The notes beneath the pieces are model-generated. The model made no database searches. It saw nothing but the letters and a program-made list of their open reading frames with translations, and had not been told where the DNA came from. From contig CAYQTE010000148.1 of assembly GCA_964420285.1 (NCBI GenBank), positions 1-5,127 on the forward strand: DNA of 5,127 nt. The letters are read 5' to 3'. This DNA is from CAYQTE01 sp964420285. Its GTDB lineage: Bacteria; Planctomycetota; Phycisphaerae; Tepidisphaerales; Tepidisphaeraceae. Positions 1 through 4,179 of the stretch are shown in pieces; within the stretch, counting starts at the first letter, position 1, and each line of letters opens with the position of its first letter. A program made the translations under genes and the position numbers.

Positions 1-51
1 GGGCCAACCGGTTTTCAAGACCGGCGCATTCAACCGCTCTGCCACCTCTCC
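1..51 (-). tRNA. tRNA-Ser (anticodon UGA), 5' part, cut by the left edge
   Basis: Read on the minus strand, the 5' end is at 51. The acceptor strand is GGAGAGG, followed by TG. The D arm is closed by GCA/TGC around GAGCGGTTGAA. The anticodon stem pairs CCGGT (24-20) with ACCGG (12-8) around the loop CTTGAAA, giving anticodon TGA (plus-strand positions 15-17), which reads UCA serine codons. The remaining bases at 7-1 start the long variable arm typical of tRNA-Ser. The rest of the variable arm, the T arm and the 3' acceptor strand lie outside the window, so CCA encoding cannot be judged. The match to the usual bacterial tRNA-Ser(UGA) D and anticodon arms is very close, so the identity is safe. 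Confidence 0.95.
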
Positions 52-226
52 GGGATACGACACTTGCCATAAAGAGCCGGGGTTGACTCGGCCGTTCTTG
101 GGCTGGGGCGATCGTACAACATGCGGATTCGCTTCGCCAGCGCAGAGCTGCGTGGCCGATTCACCGTACTTTGCAGTATCGCGTGGCCAAAGCAATATGG
201 CCGGGCCAAGTAACGCCGGCGGCTCG
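52..226. other. intergenic spacer between tRNA-Ser and the secreted-protein gene
   Basis: This stretch of 175 bp lies downstream of the secreted-protein gene and upstream of the tRNA, both on the minus strand. It should therefore hold the end of one transcript and the promoter of the other. I see no hairpin followed by a T tract on the minus strand and no good promoter pair at a fitting distance from the tRNA 5' end. An AT-richer patch on the minus strand (TTTATGG, about 66-72) is the only weak -10 candidate. Reading frames across it run into the antisense strand of the next gene and do not look coding. Confidence 0.5.
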
Positions 227-1195
227 TCATCCGTTGGTCGCGGGGCCCATCTTCACGACTTCCAGATCGGAGCCTTTGACCTTCTTGAGCGTATCGATGG
301 CGTCGTCGTCCCAGCGCGGATCGGGGGCGCCGGTGACGAAGAAATCGCTGCCGTTGTCGGCCAGGATCATGCCATACTTCTTCAGGCCCTTGAGAATGAC
401 CTGAACTGCCGGCGGAAACGGCGTAATATCAAAAGCGGCTCGCAGGCGCATACGCATTCCCATCGGCGGCAGAGTCGGGTCTTTGCTCGGGCTGGCAAAA
501 TGCGAGGCCGGCGATATATACGATCGGCGAGTCTTCACCACCGTGAAGCGCACGGCGTGCGTCACTTCTTTCTTGATGCACACTTCGTCATAGCGCACCA
601 GGCCGGGGAAGATCGGCAAGCCCGCGGCATCGGCGCTGGTCCAGCCGGCCGGTCGCTGGCCCGCTGACTTCTTGCTGAGATCGAAGATCGCTCCGCTGCC
701 GCATTGCCACTGGCCGAGTTTCTGCTGGCAGCTCCACATCTCGTAGAGCTTTCTTGCCTGGGCGTCGATGCAAAGAATGTGCCGATCGCCAGTGACATCC
801 GGGCCGCCGGACAGTACGCCTTCGATGAGAACATTGGCGGGAATCGGATACGGCCCCTTGTCGCTGTCACCGGCGTATTCGAACTTGGGATTGACCAGCG
901 GCGTCTTGGCATCGACGAACTGGAACGGGATTCCATACTTCGTTCCCCAATCCGGATGCAACGGCTTATTGGCGCCGATTTCGGCAATGATCGCTGCGGA
1001 CTTCGGATCGACCGGTTCCTGCGAGATATCCCGGTTCCATTCGTCGTCCTTGGGAAACACCTGTAGCGCGGCCAGCATCTTATCCTGCTCCGTCGGCTCG
1101 ACGCTCTTGGCAGGCTCGGCCGCGACGGCAAACCCTTGCAAGAACAACAACCCGCCGACAATCATCGCCAGACCAGTAAGAGTTTTCCCTGCCAT
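227..1195 (-). CDS. secreted protein of unknown function with a conserved GWTSADAAGLP motif
   Basis: This 322-residue exported protein has an unknown function. Residues 1-26 form a signal peptide: Lys4, a hydrophobic core at about 9-24, then AVA/VAA before EPAKS, which suggests cleavage near residue 25 or 26 by signal peptidase I. There is no lipobox. The mature protein has no other membrane segment. Its strongest motifs lie in the second half: GDRHILCID (136-144), GWTSADAAGLP (184-194), an LVRYDEV segment (199-205), LPPMGMRMRL (242-251), and DNGSDF (280-285) with RWDDD (294-298). Four cysteines (142, 156, 165, 206) could form disulfides. From memory, similar secreted proteins with these motifs occur in several soil phyla, but I cannot name a characterised family. 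The ATG at 1195 is chosen because AGGAG sits 8 nt upstream and the signal peptide begins there. A GTG at 1231 would add 12 residues without support. The nucleotidyltransferase gene ends 74 nt upstream on the same strand, so co-transcription is possible. Confidence 0.9.
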   Translation of the reverse strand: MAGKTLTGLAMIVGGLLFLQGFAVAAEPAKSVEPTEQDKMLAALQVFPKDDEWNRDISQEPVDPKSAAIIAEIGANKPLHPDWGTKYGIPFQFVDAKTPLVNPKFEYAGDSDKGPYPIPANVLIEGVLSGGPDVTGDRHILCIDAQARKLYEMWSCQQKLGQWQCGSGAIFDLSKKSAGQRPAGWTSADAAGLPIFPGLVRYDEVCIKKEVTHAVRFTVVKTRRSYISPASHFASPSKDPTLPPMGMRMRLRAAFDITPFPPAVQVILKGLKKYGMILADNGSDFFVTGAPDPRWDDDAIDTLKKVKGSDLEVVKMGPATNG

Positions 1196-1208
1196 ATTCC
1201 TCGCTCCT
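1196..1208 (-). promoter_or_regulatory. Shine-Dalgarno site of the secreted-protein gene
   Basis: On the minus strand AGGAG occupies 1208-1204, with 8 nt to the ATG at 1195; a second GAGGA lies closer to the start. This decides for the ATG at 1195 over the GTG at 1231. It is the only clear SD in front of a confident gene in this window. Confidence 0.8.
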
Positions 1209-1269
1209 GTGAATCGGCGTGTTCCACGCACGCGCTCCAGATTGGGTCTGCCATCACGGACATTGCGTT

Positions 1270-1917
1270 CTATTCATCTTCCTCGCTCGGAGAATTCGCC
1301 ACGCCCTGCCAAAGCTCATCGAACTTGCCCTGAACAAACGGATTGAGTTGCCCCGCAAAATCGCGAGGCAATCTCAAAATACGGATCAACTCCTGCGCGT
1401 CGGCAAGATCCTTCAATCGCCCCGCGTTGGTCATGCCCGACGCCAGCTTCAATTCCAAAAGCGTTGCCAATCGAAGATACCGAATGCCGTCGATCTCGAT
1501 GCTCGCCGCGGCCGGATCGGGAAATGCGACAGGTTTGGGTTTACCATCACCGGGGAACTGGCCGGTGACCACGAAATCGATGCGAACGCCCGTCGCAACA
1601 TCCTTCAGGTTCTTGCTTCCCGCAAACGGCGGAACATAGCCCCGACCGTCCAATTCCCGATGGATCGCCGCTAGGCTCTGGGCCGTTACCAGAATGTCCA
1701 CGTCCACGGTCGCCCGCACGAAATGATGCGCGCCCAAAGCCATTCCGCCGGCTATCGCGTACGCAATTCGACGCTCACCGAGCTCGCGAGCGATTTTCCG
1801 CAACGTCTGATGAACGGGATCATCCTTCATAAAGAACCTGCACATCGCCGCCACGGCATCCACGTCATCGCGCCGCAGCCACTGGTCATACGTTTCTGCC
1901 ACACCACCGACGGCCAT
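1270..1917 (-). CDS. nucleotidyltransferase-fold protein (polymerase beta-like superfamily)
   Basis: This 215-residue soluble protein looks like a minimal nucleotidyltransferase. The core starts near residue 53 with YAIAGGMALGAH, where the glycine pair 57-58 is the superfamily's GG helix-turn. RATVDVDIL follows, with metal-binding carboxylates Asp72 and Asp74, and Asp114 in VRIDF is a good third carboxylate. A C-terminal block, LLELKLASGM (153-162) with KDLADAQELI (169-178), is typical of stand-alone nucleotidyltransferase proteins, including relatives of AbiEii-type toxins. All expected catalytic acids are present, so it may be an active enzyme; substrate and target are unknown. The start at 1917 has no SD but has a TACAAT hexamer placed as for a leaderless transcript. 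An internal ATG at 1830 (residue 30) with a weak AGG upstream is an alternative; residues 1-29 have normal coding composition. No small antitoxin-like gene is adjacent, so a toxin role is not supported. It may share a transcript with the secreted-protein gene downstream. Confidence 0.88.
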   Translation of the reverse strand: MAVGGVAETYDQWLRRDDVDAVAAMCRFFMKDDPVHQTLRKIARELGERRIAYAIAGGMALGAHHFVRATVDVDILVTAQSLAAIHRELDGRGYVPPFAGSKNLKDVATGVRIDFVVTGQFPGDGKPKPVAFPDPAAASIEIDGIRYLRLATLLELKLASGMTNAGRLKDLADAQELIRILRLPRDFAGQLNPFVQGKFDELWQGVANSPSEEDE

Positions 1918-1929
1918 GCCGACATTGTA
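1918..1929 (-). promoter_or_regulatory. -10 element of a probable leaderless promoter of the nucleotidyltransferase gene
   Basis: On the minus strand TACAAT occupies 1929-1924, matching TATAAT at five of six positions. Its last base is 7 nt from the A of the ATG at 1917, so the predicted transcription start falls on the start codon. No good -35 is seen at 16-18 bp (GGCGGC at 17 bp), which weakens the call. Confidence 0.45.
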
Positions 1930-1976
1930 AGCGGACCGCTGTCGTGGCCGCCACTGCGCAACGGCCCCACACAGCT

Positions 1977-2008
1977 TTCACCTTGTTACCACCTCGCCTT
2001 GTCACCCA
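1977..2008 (+). repeat. degenerate 8-bp tandem repeat upstream of trpF
   Basis: Four consecutive octamers can be read: TTCACCTT (1977), GTTACCAC (1985), CTCGCCTT (1993) and GTCACCCA (2001), with a decayed fifth, GTCCAATG, at 2009. The consensus is roughly GTCACCNN. The same octamer occurs in the leader of the next gene (2720-2751). The -35-like TTGTCA of trpF spans the junction of units three and four. The function is unknown. Confidence 0.5.
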
Positions 2009-2033
2009 GTCCAATGCACTCTAGCATCCCCTC
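1999..2033 (+). promoter_or_regulatory. probable leaderless promoter of trpF
   Basis: TTGTCA (1999-2004) matches TTGACA at five of six positions. A 17 bp spacer follows, then TAGCAT (2022-2027), which matches TATAAT at four of six. Initiation 7 nt after the -10 would fall on the A of the trpF ATG at 2034. No SD exists in this interval, which fits a leaderless mRNA. Confidence 0.5.
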
Positions 2034-2702
2034 ATGCCCCGCACGCGAGTCAAGATCTGCGGCGTCACACGTCCGGCCGACGCCGCGCACGCCGCCCAAG
2101 CCGGCGCTGACGCCATCGGCATCGTGCTCTATCCCAACACGCCGCGCGCCGTTTCCATCGACACCGCCCGCGCCATCCTCAACATTCTGCCTCCGTTCGT
2201 AACCGCCGTCGCCTTGTTCGTCGATCAGCCACTGGCTGACGTGCGCCGAATCGCCTCGGATCTGGGACTCGGCCACATCCAACTCCACGGCCACGAATCA
2301 CGGGAGTTCGTTGCGGCTTTGTCGCCTCTTCGAGTCCTCAAGGCCATCCCTGTCCGCCGCGACAGCCTCCCGGCCGATTTGGCGGCATGGCAGAATCCCC
2401 CGCCTAATCTGGCCGGCCTGGTCCTCGATTCCCACTCTCCACAAGCTGGCGGCGCCGGTGTGCTCAACGATTTTGATGCCATCGCCGAGCTCACTGCGCA
2501 GGGCGGATTCACCGGCCTGCCTCCGATCATCGCGGCCGGCGGTCTCAACCCCTCGAACGTCGCTTTGGTCATCCAGCGCCTGCGTCCCTGGGCTGTCGAT
2601 GTCAGCAGCGGCGTGGAATCCGAAAAGGGAATCAAGTCCGCCGCCCTGGTTGAGCAATTCGTCGCCGCCGTCCGCGCGGCCGATGCCGCCCTCGCCAAGT
2701 GA
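2034..2702 (+). CDS. trpF: phosphoribosylanthranilate isomerase
   Basis: TrpF catalyses the Amadori rearrangement of N-(5'-phosphoribosyl)anthranilate to the carboxyphenylamino-deoxyribulose phosphate (CdRP), the third step of tryptophan synthesis, in the cytoplasm. At 222 residues it spans a full (beta/alpha)8 barrel. The N-terminal RVKICGVTR carries the general base Cys9. TPR (36-38), FVDQ (62-65) and IQLHG (82-86) are family landmarks. LDSHS (131-135) supplies the general acid Asp132. GGAGVLNDFDAI (139-150), IIAAGGLNPSNV (165-176) and VDVSSGVES (188-196) form the phosphate-binding C-terminal loops; KGIKSA (198-203) ends the conserved part. No catalytic residue is missing. The ATG at 2034 gives the standard N-terminus; it lacks an SD but has a promoter placed for leaderless initiation. 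No other trp gene is in the window, so it appears to be a solitary trpF, a common arrangement in several phyla. The HINT gene starts 91 nt downstream, apparently with its own promoter. Confidence 0.97.
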   Translation: MPRTRVKICGVTRPADAAHAAQAGADAIGIVLYPNTPRAVSIDTARAILNILPPFVTAVALFVDQPLADVRRIASDLGLGHIQLHGHESREFVAALSPLRVLKAIPVRRDSLPADLAAWQNPPPNLAGLVLDSHSPQAGGAGVLNDFDAIAELTAQGGFTGLPPIIAAGGLNPSNVALVIQRLRPWAVDVSSGVESEKGIKSAALVEQFVAAVRAADAALAK

Positions 2703-2719
2703 CCATCGATTTCGGCACG

Positions 2720-2751
2720 TTCACCTCGTCACCAGGTCACCCGGTCATTTC
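2720..2751 (+). repeat. degenerate 8-bp tandem repeat upstream of the HINT gene
   Basis: Four consecutive octamers can be read: TTCACCTC (2720), GTCACCAG (2728), GTCACCCG (2736) and GTCATTTC (2744). The consensus GTCACCNN matches the repeat in front of trpF. The array lies entirely in the gap between trpF and the HINT gene, just upstream of the predicted promoter. It does not encode a continuation of either protein. The role is unknown. Confidence 0.6.
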
Positions 2752-2758
2752 CCCCGTC

Positions 2759-2793
2759 TTGTGACTGGCCATCCCGCGAGGCACAATACGCTC
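2759..2793 (+). promoter_or_regulatory. probable leaderless promoter of the HINT gene
   Basis: TTGTGA (2759-2764) and CACAAT (2782-2787) are separated by 17 bp and each match consensus at four of six positions. The -10 ends 7 nt before the A of the ATG at 2794, the same geometry as for trpF. A GAGG at 2778-2781 lies 12 nt from the ATG, too far for a usual SD. Confidence 0.45.
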
Positions 2794-3132
2794 ATGGAAC
2801 CCACCCTCTTCACCAGGATCATTGAGCGTAAAATCCCCGCCCGCATCGCCTTCGAGAACGACCGTTACATCGCCATCCACGACATCAATCCGCAAGCTCC
2901 TGTCCATCTCCTGATCATCACCAAGAAACCCATCGCCACGCTGAATGATCTGACCGAGGCCGACGCCGATCTGGTCGGCGGAATGTTCCTGCTGGCCAAA
3001 AAATTAATGGCCGACGCCGGAAAAACGGACTACCGCACTGTTTTCAACTGTGGCCCTGATGCTGGCCAGACGGTGCCTCACCTGCACCTGCACGTTCTGG
3101 CCGGGCGTGGCTTTTCATGGCCGCCGGGATAA
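2794..3132 (+). CDS. hinT: histidine triad (HIT) protein, HINT branch
   Basis: This 112-residue protein has the usual HINT length. HINT enzymes are cytosolic homodimers that hydrolyse purine nucleoside phosphoramidates and aminoacyl-adenylates, though their physiological role is still unclear. The N-terminal FTRIIERKIPA (6-16), the HDINPQAPVHLL block (29-40) and the histidine triad HLHLHVLAGR (96-105; His96, His98, His100) are all present, with GQTVP just before the triad. The protein ends in WPPG, as in HINT1-type proteins, whereas E. coli HinT has a longer tail. Asn85 in FNCG matches the conserved asparagine of the active site. The ATG at 2794 gives the family's N-terminus; an in-frame GTG at 2761 would add 11 residues unlike the family. 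It follows trpF by 91 nt on the same strand, but the repeat array and promoter-like sequence between suggest separate initiation. No functional link with TrpF is evident. Confidence 0.95.
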   Translation: MEPTLFTRIIERKIPARIAFENDRYIAIHDINPQAPVHLLIITKKPIATLNDLTEADADLVGGMFLLAKKLMADAGKTDYRTVFNCGPDAGQTVPHLHLHVLAGRGFSWPPG

Positions 3133-3149
3133 GCCGGATCATCTCTAAG

Positions 3150-3169
3150 TATTTGTCATTAAACAAATA
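3150..3169. repeat. 7-bp AT-rich inverted repeat
   Basis: TATTTGT (3150-3156) and ACAAATA (3163-3169) are perfect inverted copies around a 6 nt loop. The repeat lies 17 nt after the HINT stop codon and directly abuts the GC-rich hairpin. It is weak on its own, but on the minus strand it supplies the T-rich run after that hairpin. Confidence 0.5.
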
Positions 3170-3201
3170 AGAAGACGCCGCCATTGCTGGACAGCGTCTT
3201 C
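3161..3201 (-). terminator. probable rho-independent terminator for minus-strand transcription
   Basis: GAAGACGC (3171-3178) pairs with GCGTCTTC (3194-3201) in a perfect 8-bp stem; CCA (3181-3183) and TGG (3188-3190) can extend the pairing inside the loop. On the minus strand the stem is followed by TTATTTGTTT (3170-3161), a usable U tract. The plus strand has no T tract after the stem. It would end transcripts from the acyltransferase gene, whose stop codon is about 215 nt upstream. That distance is long, so another minus-strand transcript in the spacer is also possible. The hairpin could also stabilise the 3' end of the HINT mRNA. Confidence 0.5.
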
Positions 3202-3202
3202 C

Positions 3203-3301
3203 GGAGGGGAGAAAATGCGCCGTTGCGCGAAATTTCCGCGAAGTTCACACCATACTACTACTATCTATACATCCGTCAACTGGATAAATGTTGCGGATTA
3301 A
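3203..3301 (+). other. candidate small ORF (28 aa) with a strong Shine-Dalgarno
   Basis: GGAGG at 3203-3207 lies 7 nt before an ATG at 3215, and the frame runs to TAA at 3299-3301. The peptide begins MRRCAKFPRS and ends NWINVAD; it has no membrane segment and no recognisable motif. The SD is the best in the window, and the hairpin at 3171-3201 ends one base before it, which could mask or expose the site. Its amino-acid composition (a Thr/Ser/His-rich middle produced by ACT repeats) is not convincing, and a frame this short arises easily by chance. I cannot tell a real small protein from chance. Confidence 0.2.
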
Positions 3302-3416
3302 ATGACATGGACAAGATCGGCAAGCTGAGGTGAGTTTCTCCAATCAAACCATTCCAATGGACTTTTTCTCTAATTTGCTGTCCCGCCGTGCCCCATTTCC
3401 GCCACCGCTTCGGCCA

Positions 3417-4151
3417 TCAGACCCTCAATCCTCCTACCGCTTCCTCGATCAGCGCCGTCGCCTCCGCATACATCCCCCATGGCTTGTCCGCCGGCCCAAA
3501 ATCCGCCAAATGCACCGGCCCGCCAAATGCAAGCCGGGCGTTCTGCGGCTCGAACAGAGCCTCGGCCATCTCCCGGCCCAATTGCGATCCCGCGATCCGC
3601 GCCGGATACACCTTCACTCCCGACTTTACCGCCAGCAATCCGATCCCCAACTGAAACGGCAGCAACCGATGCTCCTTTGCTATCCGACCTTCCGGAAAAA
3701 CGCCCACCACACATCCATCCGCCAGCGCCGCCAGCGCCCTTCGCATCGCCTGCATGTCTCGGCCGTTGCGAGCCACCGGAATCGCCCCGATCGCGTCCAG
3801 TTGCCGGCTCAGGCCCGGAATCTCGTAATACTCCCGCGCCATCATCCACCGAATCAGCCGCGGACAGGCCGATTGCAGCAGAAACGGATCCAGCCCGCTG
3901 ATATGATTCGACGCCAGAATCGCCGGCCCCCGCCGGGGCACGGGACATCGATTCTCCAGGCGCACATGGTGATACACGCGCGTGTACAGACGATTCACGC
4001 CCAGCGCCGTGCGCGTGAGCCGGCTTTGCTCATATCGCTCGCAAATGGACGGCTTATCACGCACGCCGCGGAAGATTACCGGCACGCCGGGCGGGAAAGT
4101 AGGGCGCGGCTCTGGTAGAAAAGACAAAAGAGAATGCCATTCGCTATCCAC
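3417..4151 (-). CDS. 1-acylglycerol-3-phosphate acyltransferase-like protein (PlsC family)
   Basis: PlsC-family enzymes move an acyl group from acyl-ACP or acyl-CoA to the sn-2 position of lysophosphatidate at the inner membrane face; some relatives acylate other lipids. The four family blocks appear in order: NHISGLD (82-88) with the catalytic His83 and Asp88 pair; IGAIPVARNG (121-130); VFPEGRIAKE (151-160), the FPEG substrate-binding block; and VKVYPARIAG (179-188). The preceding NRLYTRVYHHVRLEN segment (53-67) is typical of the region before the HX4D motif. Length on the longest frame is 244 residues. The start is uncertain: 4151 is a GTG with no close SD, and the first 14 codons are AT-rich and unlike the rest. 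GTG codons at 4085 and 4064 are alternatives. Only 28 bp separate the longest form from the divergent glycosyltransferase gene, which also argues that the true start may be further in. The exact acceptor lipid cannot be read from sequence. Confidence 0.9.
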   Translation of the reverse strand: MDSEWHSLLSFLPEPRPTFPPGVPVIFRGVRDKPSICERYEQSRLTRTALGVNRLYTRVYHHVRLENRCPVPRRGPAILASNHISGLDPFLLQSACPRLIRWMMAREYYEIPGLSRQLDAIGAIPVARNGRDMQAMRRALAALADGCVVGVFPEGRIAKEHRLLPFQLGIGLLAVKSGVKVYPARIAGSQLGREMAEALFEPQNARLAFGGPVHLADFGPADKPWGMYAEATALIEEAVGGLRV

Positions 4152-4171
4152 CAGTCACTATCCACTCCTCA
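4144..4171 (+). repeat. degenerate 7-bp tandem repeat in the acyltransferase/glycosyltransferase spacer
   Basis: Four consecutive heptamers can be read: CTATCCA (4144), CCAGTCA (4151), CTATCCA (4158) and CTCCTCA (4165). Units one and three are identical. The array fills the short divergent gap and runs into the proposed 5' end of the acyltransferase frame. It resembles the 8-bp GTCACC arrays in front of trpF and the HINT gene in base content and position, but the period differs. Confidence 0.5.
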
Positions 4172-4179
4172 CCACGCCC

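Larger units (their letters stand above)
3133..3416. other. convergent intergenic spacer, AT-richer than its surroundings
   Basis: This 284 bp gap lies between the 3' ends of the HINT gene and the acyltransferase gene, which converge. It contains an AT-rich inverted repeat (3150-3169), a GC-rich hairpin (3171-3201), a strong SD with a 28-codon ORF (3203-3301), an ACT triplet run (about 3254-3263), and a promoter-like pair TTCACA (3244-3249) and TATACA (3266-3271) 16 bp apart. From about 3302 to 3416 I see only very short ORFs and a weak hairpin. A small RNA or small protein is possible but not shown. Confidence 0.5.

Noticed and set aside
1..226. Integration site of a mobile element at the tRNA-Ser
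   Set aside because: The 3' end of the tRNA, where attachment sites usually lie, is outside the window. No integrase or direct repeat of the tRNA is present inside it.
83..667. Plus-strand open frame of 194 codons starting upstream of the secreted-protein gene
   Set aside because: It is antisense to a gene with a signal peptide, an SD and conserved motifs. The translated protein is Arg/Gly/Ala/His-rich and shows no domain.
1977..2751. CRISPR array made of the octamer repeats
   Set aside because: The units are 8 bp with no unique spacers of 25-40 bp and no cas genes nearby.
2311..2793. Plus-strand frame that runs through the second half of trpF into the HINT gene
   Set aside because: The part before 2794 is an out-of-frame, Ser/Pro/Arg-rich reading of trpF. 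Only the part from the ATG at 2794 matches the HINT family, so this is not a fusion.
3254..3263. ACT triplet run as a microsatellite
   Set aside because: About three units are present; this is too short to be more than chance.
3349..3368. CCAT/ATGG hairpin followed by ACTTTTTCTC as a plus-strand terminator
   Set aside because: The stem is only 4 bp with two GC pairs. It is too weak to call and lies about 215 nt after the HINT stop codon.
3330..4118. Plus-strand open frame of 262 codons across the acyltransferase region
   Set aside because: Its protein is Pro/Arg/His/Gln-rich with no domain and lies antisense to all four PlsC motifs.
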